Positions 23,556 to 32,866 of a stretch of DNA of 64,000 nucleotides are shown here, piece after piece (within the stretch, counting starts at the first letter, position 1; the number at the start of each line of letters is the position of its first letter). The stretch is from Bacteroidota bacterium (GTDB taxonomy: Bacteria; Bacteroidota; Bacteroidia; Chitinophagales; Saprospiraceae), in assembly GCA_016124585.1 (NCBI GenBank), contig WGNL01000012.1:1-64000 (forward strand), in the 5' to 3' direction. The notes under the pieces are model-generated. The model had not been told where the DNA came from. It was given only the letters and a program-made list of their open reading frames with translations, and searched no databases. Both the position numbers and the translations under genes were made by a program.

Positions 23556-26500
23556 TCATGCCAGCTCTATCACGGCATCCCCCTGATGTACCAAAGTTTT
23601 TTCTTTTAGGTAGATTTTTTTAACAAGACCAGCTTTTGGTGAAGCCACAGTACTCTCCATTTTCATGGCTTCAATGGTGAAAAGTGGTTGATTTTGTTTT
23701 ACCTCGTCTCCTTCTTTCACTAAAATACTGCCCAAACTACCTTGCAAGGGTGCCCCCACTTCATTTTCACCCTCTGCTTTTTTGTTCAGCACCACAGCGG
23801 ATTTGACGTTTTTGTCACGCACCTTCAAGGAACGCATCGTACCATTGTACCTAAAAAAGATAAGCCGGTTACCTTCCACATCTGGTTCAGTAATGTTCAT
23901 GAATGTTATCAGAAGGGTTTTACCCGTCGCAATTTCAATTAGTACCTCTTCATTCGGACGAAGTCCAAAGAAAAACACCTGGGAAGGCAGTCGGCTTACA
24001 TCGCCAAATTCTTCCACATGGCTGTGGTATTTTTCATAAACTTTCGGGTAAAGTTTGAAGGATAGAAAATCTTTAAGGCCTAGTTCTTCGCCAAATTTCT
24101 CCTGAAAAGCTGCCATTTCTATTTCAAAATCAACTGCTGGCAAATGACTGTTGGCCTCACCCTCCATCGGTTTTTCACCTTTGAGCACTACCTCTACGAT
24201 TCTGGGGGGGAAGCCACCTTCTACTTTGCCAAGTTCACCCCTGACCAGTGACTTCACACTATCTGGAAACGCCAAAGAATCACCTCGCTCAAGCACATCC
24301 GTTGGAGAAATGTCGTTGGCTGTCATGAACATGGCAAGGTCTCCTACCACCTTCGAACTGGGAGTCACCTTTACAATGTCCCCAAGCAGCAAGTTAGCAG
24401 CCCTGTAGTTTTCCTTGATTTGCTCAAATTTGTGTTCTAACCCAAGTGACCTTGCTTGCGGACGCAAGTTGGTGTATTGCCCACCTGGAATCTCATGGTC
24501 GTACACTTCTGCCGTACCTGCTTTCAGTTCGCCTTCAAATGGGTAGTACATTTCCCGAACGGCTTCCCAATAATTTGAAAAGGAGTTAAGACTGTGCAAA
24601 TCCAACTTGTTTTCCCTGCGATGGCCGGCCAACGAGGCAACTAGTGAATTGAAATTAGGTTGAGAAGTGAGCCCAGACATGCTAGCCAAGGCGACATCCA
24701 CTACGTCAACGCCAGCCTCAACAGCAGCTAGGTATGTAGCAGCCTGAATTCCTGCCGTGTCGTGGGTATGCAGGTGAATGGGAATTTGTACTTGTTTTTT
24801 TAGCTCCACAATGAGGGTGCGGGCTGCTTGTGGCTTCAGCAAGCCCGCCATATCCTTGATGGCCAGAATATGCGCCCCCGCATCTTCCAATCGCCGGGCC
24901 AAGTCCAAATAATATGGCAAGTGGTACTTTGGCCTCGTTTCGTCAAAAATATCAGAAGTGTAGCAAATACAAGCCTCTGCAATCGAATTGGTTTGATCTC
25001 GCACCGTTTTGATGCTGGTCAGCATGGATGGCACATAGTTCAAACTGTCAAAAATCCGGAAAATATCAATACCTGACTTTGCCGCCTGTTCGATAAATTT
25101 TTCAATTAAATTATCAGGATAGGCAGTGTAGCCAACAGCGTTTGTGCCCCGTAAAAGCATTTGCAACAAGGTGTTCGGGATTGCCTCACGCAACAGTTCG
25201 AGCCGTCTCCATGGGCATTCCCGAAGGAACCGAAGCGCCACGTCAAAGGTGGCACCGCCCCAAACTTCCATGCTGAACAAATTGTGCCCATGTGCCTGCG
25301 CAAATTTTTCCGCCACAAGCATCATGTCATGCGTTCGCATCCTCGTAGCCAACAAACTCTGGTGGGCATCCCGAAAGGTTGTGTCTGTGAAATGGATAGG
25401 GCGCTGGTTTTTCAACCATTTTGCAAATCCTTCTGGACCAAGTTTATCCAATTTTTGCTTCGTGCCCGGCAGCCAACCAGTGCTAGTCTGTTGCTGCGCA
25501 ACAATCGGGACTTCAGGTTTTCGCAATTTTTTCCTAGGGTCAATGAACGGCACATCAGGGTTCCCATTTACAATTGTTTCACCCAGATACCGAAGGATTT
25601 TGGTACCTCGGTCCTTGCTCACTGGCATTTCAAACAATTCGGGATGCTCATTGATGAAATTGACGGTTGCTTTACCTGACTTGAAATCTTTGTTTCGAAT
25701 CAAGTTTTCCAAAAAGCCAATATTCGTCTCCACACCCCGAACCCGAAACTCCAACAAAGCCCGGAAAAGGCGCTCGCATGCCCCTTCGAAGGTGCGCCCC
25801 CAAGCCGTCACTTTCACCAGCATTGAATCAAAATAAGGTGAAATCTGTGACCCTGCATAGGCATTGCCTCCGTCCAATCGGATTCCAAATCCTGACGGAC
25901 TTCGGTAGGCAATGATTGTACCGTAATCAGGTTGAAAATTCTCCGCAGGTCGCTCCGTGGTAATCCGGCATTGAACTGCAAAACCATGACATTCCACATC
26001 TTTTTGATGTCCAATCCTAAGTTTAGGGTCATTCAATCCATGCCCTTCTGCTATCAAAATCTGGGAGCGGACAATATCAATCCCTGTTACTTCTTCCGTT
26101 ACCGTGTGTTCTACTTGCACCCGTGGGTTCACTTCGATGAAATACACATTTTCATCAGAATCCACCAAAAACTCAACTGTTCCGGCATTGTTGTAGCGTA
26201 CCGATCGACCAATTTTTAGGGCGTAGTCGTATAGTTTTTGACGGGTTTCCTTTTGCAAGTCCAATGACGGGGCTATCTCAACCACTTTCTGAAATCGGCG
26301 TTGAACAGAACAGTCCCGCTCAAAAAGGTGAACGATTTTACCATAATTATCACCCAGTAACTGAACCTCGATATGCTTTGGGTTTTCAATAAACTTTTCT
26401 AAAAAAACCGTGTCATCTCCAAATGCATTTCCAGCCTCCTTGCGTGCCTCTGGGTAGTTCTTCAGCAATTCGGTTTCTGTTCGGCAAACCCTCATTCCAC

Positions 26501-27017
26501 GACCACCACCGCCAGCTGCCGCTTTCAAAATAACTGGATAGCCAATTTTTGTTGCCCAATCCGCCACCTGTTCCACCGATTCAAAATCAGCACTGCCAGG
26601 TATCATTGGAACATCCGATTTTTCCGCCACTTGCTTTGCCCGTACTTTGTCGCCAAGTGCCTCCATGACTTGCGGCCTAGGGCCAATGAAAGTGACCCCA
26701 GCCTTTGCACAGCGCCTAACAAAATCCACGTTCTCAGATAAGAAGCCATAGCCTGGATGGATAGCGTCTGCACCGCATTTTTTGGCAACCCGTAAAATTT
26801 CGTCAATATTTAGGTAGGGTTTGAGTGGGTCATTGTCTGCACCAATTTGGTAAGCCTCATCAGCTTTGAGCCGATGGAGTGAAAAACGGTCTTCGTAGGT
26901 ATAAACTGCCACGGTCCGGATGCCAAGCTCAGTAGCGGCCCTGAAGACACGGATGGCGATTTCACCACGGTTTGCGACGAGAATTTTCTTGAATTTTGTA
27001 ATGTTGCCTTCTTTCAT
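23556..27017 (-). CDS. pyc: Pyruvate carboxylase
   Basis: 1153 residues, full length for the single-chain enzyme. The N-terminal biotin carboxylase (KKILVANRGEIAIRVFRAA, ATP-grasp AAAGGGGRGMRV, FIEVNPRVQVEHTVTEEVTG) runs to about residue 470. The carboxyltransferase domain (about 545-830) has the metal-site start FTDTTFRDAHQSLLATRMR, LLRGTNAVGYTAYPDN, the carbamylated-Lys region AIKDMAGLLKP and HLHTHDTAG. A PYC_OADA linker domain follows, and the C-terminal biotinyl domain carries Ala-Met-Lys-Met with the biotin Lys at 1119. It converts pyruvate, bicarbonate and ATP to oxaloacetate, refilling the TCA cycle and feeding gluconeogenesis. All key motifs are present. It is transcribed away from mpl-side genes with its own 103-bp upstream gap. 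Confidence 0.96.
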   Translation of the reverse strand: MKEGNITKFKKILVANRGEIAIRVFRAATELGIRTVAVYTYEDRFSLHRLKADEAYQIGADNDPLKPYLNIDEILRVAKKCGADAIHPGYGFLSENVDFVRRCAKAGVTFIGPRPQVMEALGDKVRAKQVAEKSDVPMIPGSADFESVEQVADWATKIGYPVILKAAAGGGGRGMRVCRTETELLKNYPEARKEAGNAFGDDTVFLEKFIENPKHIEVQLLGDNYGKIVHLFERDCSVQRRFQKVVEIAPSLDLQKETRQKLYDYALKIGRSVRYNNAGTVEFLVDSDENVYFIEVNPRVQVEHTVTEEVTGIDIVRSQILIAEGHGLNDPKLRIGHQKDVECHGFAVQCRITTERPAENFQPDYGTIIAYRSPSGFGIRLDGGNAYAGSQISPYFDSMLVKVTAWGRTFEGACERLFRALLEFRVRGVETNIGFLENLIRNKDFKSGKATVNFINEHPELFEMPVSKDRGTKILRYLGETIVNGNPDVPFIDPRKKLRKPEVPIVAQQQTSTGWLPGTKQKLDKLGPEGFAKWLKNQRPIHFTDTTFRDAHQSLLATRMRTHDMMLVAEKFAQAHGHNLFSMEVWGGATFDVALRFLRECPWRRLELLREAIPNTLLQMLLRGTNAVGYTAYPDNLIEKFIEQAAKSGIDIFRIFDSLNYVPSMLTSIKTVRDQTNSIAEACICYTSDIFDETRPKYHLPYYLDLARRLEDAGAHILAIKDMAGLLKPQAARTLIVELKKQVQIPIHLHTHDTAGIQAATYLAAVEAGVDVVDVALASMSGLTSQPNFNSLVASLAGHRRENKLDLHSLNSFSNYWEAVREMYYPFEGELKAGTAEVYDHEIPGGQYTNLRPQARSLGLEHKFEQIKENYRAANLLLGDIVKVTPSSKVVGDLAMFMTANDISPTDVLERGDSLAFPDSVKSLVRGELGKVEGGFPPRIVEVVLKGEKPMEGEANSHLPAVDFEIEMAAFQEKFGEELGLKDFLSFKLYPKVYEKYHSHVEEFGDVSRLPSQVFFFGLRPNEEVLIEIATGKTLLITFMNITEPDVEGNRLIFFRYNGTMRSLKVRDKNVKSAVVLNKKAEGENEVGAPLQGSLGSILVKEGDEVKQNQPLFTIEAMKMESTVASPKAGLVKKIYLKEKTLVHQGDAVIELA

Positions 27018-27042
27018 TTTTTGAATTCAGTTTTGGTGAATA

Positions 27043-27067
27043 TTGCCATTCTCTCACAAAATGGCAA
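27043..27067. promoter_or_regulatory. Small inverted repeat upstream of pyc
   Basis: TTGCCATT (27043-27050) and AATGGCAA (27060-27067) are reverse complements around 9 nt, 26-50 bp before the pyc start. The position fits an operator or leader hairpin. There is no further support. Confidence 0.3.
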
Positions 27068-27120
27068 CAAATATTACCAACTTTCTAATGACAGTGCCAG
27101 TTCTCAAAAATAATTCAATC

Positions 27121-28482
27121 CTATTTGTGGGCTAATTCTTTGACAAAGGTAGGTATGTCCATTCCACCAAAATTACCAGAACTCATCAATAAGAGATTAG
27201 CGTTTTCTAAGTCTTGTTCACTTAAAAAACACTCCAAATCAGTTCTTTCAGTAAAAACTTGCAGCGAAGGTAAACCAAAAGCAAGCTTTATTTCACTTGG
27301 GTCGATTGCTGGCATTCCTTTCATTTCCAAAGTATGTGGGCTAAAAAAAACACAAGCTATTTCAGCGGTGTCAAGCGTGCCTGCATATAAGGGCAGAAAT
27401 GCTTTATTTAAACTACTAAAAGTATGAAGCTCTAGGCAAGCTATCAATTTCCGTTCTGGATTCAATTGCTTAACTGCCAAAACAGTCGCCTTTGCTTTTG
27501 AGGGGGCATGGGCAAAGTCGAGCCAAGCAGAAAAATCTATGCCGGACACCAGTTTTTGCAACCTTTTCGAAGCTCCCGAAAAGGTCTTTGCAGCTTCCCA
27601 AAATTGGTCTTCAGACACTCCTAATTCCAGACATATTTTTTGTGCAGCAGCCAAATTTGCAAGGTTGTGATTTCCGAATATTTGGAGTTCATGCCATGTT
27701 GAACCGCCCGTATTAACCAATATTTGACCTGCTTTATTAATTGCTTCAAACTCCTTATATGGAACAGCGTTAATATTTGACTTACAATGCCTTACGATAT
27801 CTGCTAAATCCTTGTCATGTTGATAATAGTAAACCAAAGCACCTGTCGCTAAATTCTCCAACAACAACGCAAATTGGTTACAATATTCTTGGTATGTTGG
27901 GAAAACATTGATATGGTCCCAGGCAACGCCTGTGACGACAAGGAGATGAGGTCTGTAATGTAGAAATTTTGGCCTACGGTCAACAGGCGAAGACAGGTAT
28001 TCATCCCCTTCGATAACCATTAATGGGGCATCACTCAACTGCACCATTGTTTCAAAACCTTCAAGTTGTGCACCTACGAGGTAATCGAATTGCAGGCCAA
28101 CATGACGCAACACGTGCATAATCATGGATGTAGTGGTGGTCTTACCATGACTCCCAGCTACTACAATACGTTTTTTTTCCTTGGAATGTTGGTAAATAAA
28201 TTCGGGGAATGAATAGACTTGCACACCTAGTTCAATGGCTTTCTGGAGCTCAGGATTATCGGATTTTGCATGCATTCCAAGAATCACGAAATCTAAATCT
28301 TTGGTTATTTTTGAGGGAAACCATCCAAATTTATCAGGAATTAGCCCTGCTTTTTCCAACCTATCTTTGGCAGGGTTATAAATTTCGTCATCGGAACCCG
28401 TCACTAAATGGCCGTTTTTTTGCAGGGCAAGTGCCAAATTGTGCATCACTGCCCCGCCCATTGCTATCAGATGAATTCGCAT
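27121..28482 (-). CDS. mpl: Murein peptide ligase (UDP-MurNAc : L-Ala-gamma-D-Glu-meso-Dap ligase)
   Basis: 453 residues, Mur ligase fold. The N-terminal Rossmann-type domain begins MRIHLIAMGGAVMHNLALAL, as in Mpl and MurC. The P-loop is GSHGKTTTTSM (about residue 109). GDEY and VAWDHINVFPTYQEY mark the Mg/carbamylated-Lys region, and FGNHNLANLAAA the start of the C-terminal domain, with DFAHAPSKAKATV in the place where Mpl differs from MurC. Mpl reattaches the recycled tripeptide to UDP-MurNAc in the cytoplasm, saving cell-wall material. Length matches E. coli Mpl (457 aa). It fits with the peptidoglycan-turnover genes mltA and the GH3/serine-hydrolase fusion elsewhere in the window. Confidence 0.88.
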   Translation of the reverse strand: MRIHLIAMGGAVMHNLALALQKNGHLVTGSDDEIYNPAKDRLEKAGLIPDKFGWFPSKITKDLDFVILGMHAKSDNPELQKAIELGVQVYSFPEFIYQHSKEKKRIVVAGSHGKTTTTSMIMHVLRHVGLQFDYLVGAQLEGFETMVQLSDAPLMVIEGDEYLSSPVDRRPKFLHYRPHLLVVTGVAWDHINVFPTYQEYCNQFALLLENLATGALVYYYQHDKDLADIVRHCKSNINAVPYKEFEAINKAGQILVNTGGSTWHELQIFGNHNLANLAAAQKICLELGVSEDQFWEAAKTFSGASKRLQKLVSGIDFSAWLDFAHAPSKAKATVLAVKQLNPERKLIACLELHTFSSLNKAFLPLYAGTLDTAEIACVFFSPHTLEMKGMPAIDPSEIKLAFGLPSLQVFTERTDLECFLSEQDLENANLLLMSSGNFGGMDIPTFVKELAHK

Positions 28483-28575
28483 GTAAGTTTATATGATAGG
28501 CTCAAGTGGGCATTATCGCATGAATGAAAAGTTAATTTTAGGTCAAAACCTTAAACTTTCAACATTCATCGAACC

Positions 28576-28601
28576 TTGCACCTGAATTTCCGTTATTTTT
28601 G
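28576..28601 (+). promoter_or_regulatory. Possible promoter for the 46-aa lipoprotein
   Basis: TTG (28576-28578) and TATTTTTG (28594-28601) fit the Bacteroidota -33/-7 pattern, though the 15-bp spacer is short. They lie about 105 nt upstream of the small gene at 28707. Confidence 0.35.
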
Positions 28602-28706
28602 CAGCAAAATTAACCGGGATGTCCGAAATAACTGCCTTGTTAATCTCGTTAGGCAGTAAAGTTTTCGGAAACCCAATTTTAATAACATATCCAAAATCAA
28701 TTTACG

Positions 28707-28847
28707 ATGAAAAAAAGCACCCTAAAGCAATTCCTTGTCCTCGCAGCTTTTGCCCTTTTGGCTTCTTCTTTTGCTTCCTGCAACAAAGGTTACGGTTGCC
28801 CCAATAATTTCAAAGCTATTAAGACGGTTGTTCAACTTGTCAAATAA
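28707..28847 (+). CDS. 46-residue Cys-containing small lipoprotein
   Basis: ATG at 28707 gives MKKSTLKQFLVLAAFALLAS followed by SFASCNKGYGCPNNFKAIKT and VVQLVK, then TAA. Residues 2-8 are basic, residues 9-24 hydrophobic, and Ala-Ser-Cys at 25 makes a lipobox, leaving a mature peptide of only 22 residues with a second Cys at 31 (Lys-Gly-Tyr-Gly-Cys-Pro-Asn-Asn-Phe). The Gly-Tyr-Gly-Cys-Pro motif recalls very short lipoproteins seen in other Bacteroidota, but I know no function. The gene starts 62 bp before the ytxJ gene in the same direction, and a TATTTTTG box lies about 105 bp upstream. It is easy to miss because of its size. Confidence 0.65.
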   Translation: MKKSTLKQFLVLAAFALLASSFASCNKGYGCPNNFKAIKTVVQLVK

Positions 28848-28908
28848 TTTTTTGTTTGTTGATGGCTACAAGTAAAAAACAGGTAGCCATTGACTTACAA
28901 ATTTCAAT

Positions 28909-29241
28909 ATGACCTGGAATCCGCTGACTTTAGTGGCTGATATTGACGCTGTTATTGAGCGCTCTCATCAAGTTCCCTGCCTTATCTTCAAGCATAGCAC
29001 CCGATGCAGCATTAGTTTCATGGCGAAGCATCGCTTAGAAGCTACTTGGGATTTTCCGACCACTCAACTTGAGGCATTTTACCTTGACTTAATAGCCTAT
29101 CGTTCACTTTCGAACGAAGTGGCGACTCGGTTTGCAGTTTTCCATGAATCTCCTCAGATTTTAGTGATTAAAAAAGGTGAATGTGTGCTTGACGCTTCCC
29201 ATTTGGATATTTCTACAGAAGAAATAAAAGAGGTATTGTAA
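28909..29241 (+). CDS. ytxJ: Bacillithiol-system monothiol redox protein YtxJ (BrxC-like)
   Basis: 110 residues, thioredoxin-like. The active-site region reads CLIFKHSTRCSISFMAKHRLE, where Thr-Arg-Cys-Ser-Ile-Ser is the YtxJ signature with a single redox Cys (the Cys eight residues before is in the strand). The C-terminal half has the expected ESPQILVIKKGECVLDASH strand pair. Members of this family remove bacillithiol from S-bacillithiolated proteins in Firmicutes and are widespread in Bacteroidota, which also make bacillithiol. It is cytoplasmic, with no signal peptide. It is convergent with the BioD-like gene ending at 29254, only 12 bp away. Confidence 0.85.
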   Translation: MTWNPLTLVADIDAVIERSHQVPCLIFKHSTRCSISFMAKHRLEATWDFPTTQLEAFYLDLIAYRSLSNEVATRFAVFHESPQILVIKKGECVLDASHLDISTEEIKEVL

Positions 29242-29253
29242 ATAACCTATTAC

Positions 29254-30354
29254 TCACCATTTTATCTTCGATAGGTCCAAATTATTGCGTACCAATTCAC
29301 TAGCCCTACCTGCTTTTCCAAGCGTGTCCACATTAATCTTTACTTCAAGGTGGCTGATTTTCACCGCAGTACCATAAGTATCCAATGGCGTAGAAATAAC
29401 AGGGATTTGATGATCAATTACGTATTGCTCATGTGCAAAATCGTCAATATGGTGCAGTTGTTTACCATCACCAGTGATGATGATACCTGCGAGCGGTGAT
29501 TTTTCCAAGCCTTTTTGCTTACTTAACCTTTGGATGCCAAGCAGCGACTCGTTCAGCCTGTTTTTACTTACAACCAACAACACTCCTTGGTCTTCCTCAA
29601 AATTGTGGCTTCCCATCAAAGAAGCAGCGACCACGTTTTCCACCAAAAGATTGAGACTTTGCGGATTGTATAACACCCTGCCATGAATGGCAATGCTGAT
29701 GGTAGAAAGTAAAGGGTAAAGCAATTTTTTTTCGTAAGGTAAAACACCAAGCAAGGGAATACCCCATTCATCAAGTTTTAACCCAACGTAATGCCGAACT
29801 TTTTCAATTTTGTCAGGCAAGACTTTGTTAATGATGACACCTGCAATTTGCACTTTTTTCTCCCTGAACAGTGACAGGCAAAGGTTCAATCTATCAATGG
29901 TGTACCCTACCCCACCTTCTACCACCAAAATAGCTGGAGCATCTAGTAGCGCTGCAACATCGGCATTGCTGAGGCCAACAACGCTACCTACACCAGGGTG
30001 ACCAGTGCCTTCGTAAATTACCAGTTCGTATTCTTCTTCCAGAATTTTTGACGCAGTTTTGATGTCGCTTTCAAATGGAAATCCAGAAGGATTGTCAAGA
30101 AAAGCCTGAGTAGCACCTTTACCTAGAATGACCGGACTGTGAATTTTTGCAATCAAATCAAAGTGCATCATCGTCGAAAAAAGCAGTGCATCTTTGTCCA
30201 CTTGTAGGTTCTCAACATCAATGGCTTCCTGCCCGACTGGCTTGCAGTATCCAACCCGCAAGCCTGACTGTTTAAAGGCTTCGACAAGACCAAGTGTACA
30301 AGTCGTTTTTCCAACATGCTGATTCGTAGCAGCTACATAAAGTCGTTTTGCCAT
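29254..30354 (-). CDS. BioD-like ATPase with DRTGG domain (phosphotransacetylase N-terminal type)
   Basis: 366 residues. The N-terminal P-loop domain starts MAKRLYVAATNQHVGKTTCTLGLVEAF (Walker A-like AATNQHVGKTT), with DKDALLFS, YEGTGHPGVGSVVGLSNADVA and VVEGGVGYTIDRLNLCL, as in dethiobiotin synthetase-like domains. The C-terminal part from about residue 215 (LSTISIAIHGRVLYN... and LAGIIITGDGKQ...VISTPLDTYGTAVKI) is a DRTGG domain. This pair is known as the N-terminal half of large Pta enzymes, where it lacks transacetylase activity and has a regulatory role; here it is free-standing with no Pta catalytic domain. Function unknown. A sensory or regulatory ATPase is my inference. It is not next to biotin genes, which argues against a BioD role. 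Confidence 0.7.
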   Translation of the reverse strand: MAKRLYVAATNQHVGKTTCTLGLVEAFKQSGLRVGYCKPVGQEAIDVENLQVDKDALLFSTMMHFDLIAKIHSPVILGKGATQAFLDNPSGFPFESDIKTASKILEEEYELVIYEGTGHPGVGSVVGLSNADVAALLDAPAILVVEGGVGYTIDRLNLCLSLFREKKVQIAGVIINKVLPDKIEKVRHYVGLKLDEWGIPLLGVLPYEKKLLYPLLSTISIAIHGRVLYNPQSLNLLVENVVAASLMGSHNFEEDQGVLLVVSKNRLNESLLGIQRLSKQKGLEKSPLAGIIITGDGKQLHHIDDFAHEQYVIDHQIPVISTPLDTYGTAVKISHLEVKINVDTLGKAGRASELVRNNLDLSKIKW

Positions 30355-30666
30355 CCCAATTTAAAGTTGATTCGGCCAAAAGTAATTCTTTTCAAATATT
30401 ACCAACCACGGAACTTTTCATTTCCACATTTGTTTTTAGGGCTGATGAAAAACTTAAAACCAAGCTCGCCCTTGCTCAAGCCTGCCTTTTTAAATTATCA
30501 TTTTATTTTTCAACAGGTAAAGCGATTCAGGTAAAAAAATGCCAAATTTGCTCCAACCAAACAGCGTTCGTTTTTTTTACAAAATGCTGATTTTCAGATT
30601 TTTAAACTTACCCTCGCTTTTTGCTCACCATTTCGTTTTTACCCAAAACCAATTTTATTCTAAAAC

Positions 30667-32820
30667 ATGACCAAGCAAAAATTTAAAAAACCGGAACGTA
30701 AACTCACGGCTGCCAATCTCCAGCGTGAAGTCTTGAAACTGTTCGCCGAAAACCCGAAAAAACAGTTCAATCCAAAACAAATTGCTAATAAACTTAAGCT
30801 CGCAAACAGCAAAGACGCCATAACGCACGCCATCGGCAAATTAACCGAAGCGGGGCATTTAAGGGCGCTTGGCGAATATCGATTCATTCTGAAAGCTGCA
30901 CCTGCACGGTTTTTACCGAAGAAAAATCTTGTTGGCTACGTGGACATGACACGCACTGGGACAGCATATATCGAATGTGAGGGACACGAGGATGATGTGT
31001 ACGTTGCTGCCAAAAACTTGGGCTCAGCCATGCATGGCGACCTCGTTGAGATTGCCGTCTGGACGCCCCGTGGCCGCCGAAAACCTGAAGGTGAAGTGCT
31101 GAAAGTAGTAGAGCGTGCAACAGAAGTTTTTGTAGGCACTATTTACATTCGAAGCAAACAGGCAGTGGTTGCTCCCACCAATTTTCAAGTGCCGATGGAT
31201 ATTTTGGTTGACCCGAAAGATACCAAAGATGCTGAAGATGGCGACCGAGTAATTGTGAAAATAAAAGAATGGCATAAAAAAGCAGGGCAACGGCCTAAAG
31301 GAGTGGTAACAACTGTGCTTGGTGCAGAAGGTAGTGACCTGGAAATGAAGGTTATTCTTATCAACAAAGGCTTCTCGCTTGATTTCGAGCCGGAAGTGAT
31401 AGCTGAATCAGAAGCCATTTCAGACAAAATAACTGAAGAGGAAATCCAGCAACGGAGGGACTTCAGAGGCATCACAACCTTTACAATTGACCCAGAAGAT
31501 GCCAAGGATTTTGATGACGCCCTGAGCTATCGTATCCTTGAAAATGGAAATACGGAAGTGGGGGTACACATTGCCGATGTCACGCACTACTTGAAGCCCG
31601 GAACGCAACTCGATAAGGAGGCCTACAAGCGTTCTACCTCGGTTTATCTGGTGGATAGAGTTTTGCCAATGTTGCCGGAGCGGCTTTCCAACAATTTGTG
31701 CTCTTTGCGGCCTCAAGAAGAAAAGCTGACTTTTTCTGCCGTTTTTGAATTTGATAAAAATGACAAAGTTGTTAGCCGCTGGTTTGGCAAAACTATAATT
31801 TTCTCAGATCACCGATTCAGCTATGAAGCGGCGCAGGAATGCTTGGAAACAGGCGAGGGAGAATTTGCCGAGCAACTTAAAAGCCTCAACAGAATCGCTT
31901 ACAAACTTCGGGAAGAGCGTTTCAAAAAAGGTTCTATCAACTTCGAAACTGAGGAAGTTCGCTTTAAATTGGACACAAACGGGGTACCATTGGAAGTGTA
32001 TGTGAAAGAGCGTAAGGACGCCCACATGCTCATCGAGGATTTCATGCTACTTGCGAACAAAGAAGTGGCGACTTTCATCAACAAAAAAATGGAAAATCAA
32101 GCAGAAATCCCATTTGTTTACCGCATCCACGATTATCCCAACGCTGAAAAAGTGAAGGAGTTGGGCTTGTTTGCGAAGGAACTGGGCTTCCAGATGAAGT
32201 ACAACACGCCACAAGAAATTGCTGAAACTTTCAATCGATTGGCAAAGGAGTCTGAGAAAAATGAAGTGCTAAAAATGTTGATGCCATTGGCTATCCGCAC
32301 AATGGCGAAGGCAGAATACTCCACTGAAAACATTGGCCATTACGGTCTGGGGTTTGATTTTTACTCTCATTTCACTTCACCAATCCGTCGCTATTCTGAT
32401 GTGCTGGCGCACCGGATTTTGTTCCACAATCTTGGGGAGAAAACTACCCGCTACGACAAGGGAAAACTGTCGGAACAATGCAAACACATTTCGCTTCAAG
32501 AACGAAAGGCAATGGAAGCAGAAAGGGAAAGCATCAAATACAAACAAGTGGAATTCATGCAGAAACACGTTGGCGAGGTGTTCGATGGCTTCATTTCGGG
32601 AATTATTGAACGAGGTATTTTCATCGAATTAGCAGACAACAAATGCGAAGGAATGGTCGGGTTTGATACTTTAAACGAGCCATTTGATGTAGCGGAAAGC
32701 CGCTTGAGGGCCAAAGGAATGCGCTCTGGGAGGATTTTAAAAATGGGTGATCCCGTGAAAGTGCTGATTTTGGAAACGAATCTTGCGAAACGGCAAATTG
32801 AAATGGAATTAGTAGATTAG
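30667..32820 (+). CDS. rnr: Ribonuclease R
   Basis: 717 residues, RNB-family 3'-5' exoribonuclease. A basic N-terminus leads into a winged-helix (FNPKQIANKLKLANSKDAITHAIGKL). Cold-shock domains follow (GYVDMTRTGTAYIECEG and TNFQVPMDILVD region), then the catalytic RNB domain with FTIDPEDAKDFDDALSY (the metal-binding Asp cluster), HIADVTHYLKPGTQLD, SLRPQEEKLTFSAVF and HFTSPIRRYSDVLAHR. A C-terminal S1 domain (HVGEVFDGFISGIIERGIFIEL) closes it. RNase R degrades structured RNA and takes part in rRNA/tRNA quality control. All catalytic residues are present. The 312-bp gap before it (30355-30666) holds no gene I can support. Confidence 0.95.
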   Translation: MTKQKFKKPERKLTAANLQREVLKLFAENPKKQFNPKQIANKLKLANSKDAITHAIGKLTEAGHLRALGEYRFILKAAPARFLPKKNLVGYVDMTRTGTAYIECEGHEDDVYVAAKNLGSAMHGDLVEIAVWTPRGRRKPEGEVLKVVERATEVFVGTIYIRSKQAVVAPTNFQVPMDILVDPKDTKDAEDGDRVIVKIKEWHKKAGQRPKGVVTTVLGAEGSDLEMKVILINKGFSLDFEPEVIAESEAISDKITEEEIQQRRDFRGITTFTIDPEDAKDFDDALSYRILENGNTEVGVHIADVTHYLKPGTQLDKEAYKRSTSVYLVDRVLPMLPERLSNNLCSLRPQEEKLTFSAVFEFDKNDKVVSRWFGKTIIFSDHRFSYEAAQECLETGEGEFAEQLKSLNRIAYKLREERFKKGSINFETEEVRFKLDTNGVPLEVYVKERKDAHMLIEDFMLLANKEVATFINKKMENQAEIPFVYRIHDYPNAEKVKELGLFAKELGFQMKYNTPQEIAETFNRLAKESEKNEVLKMLMPLAIRTMAKAEYSTENIGHYGLGFDFYSHFTSPIRRYSDVLAHRILFHNLGEKTTRYDKGKLSEQCKHISLQERKAMEAERESIKYKQVEFMQKHVGEVFDGFISGIIERGIFIELADNKCEGMVGFDTLNEPFDVAESRLRAKGMRSGRILKMGDPVKVLILETNLAKRQIEMELVD

Positions 32821-32866
32821 CCTTATCCACCTCCAATTAACTCATAATCAATAATTTAAGCCGTTA

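Noticed and set aside
25144-25836. 230-codon plus-strand frame
   Set aside because: Antisense to the carboxyltransferase part of pyruvate carboxylase, which is fully conserved in the other frame.
30355-30666. Two overlapping 70-80 codon frames before rnr
   Set aside because: They start inside the ATPase gene end, have no domain and no sensible start context; treated as empty leader sequence.
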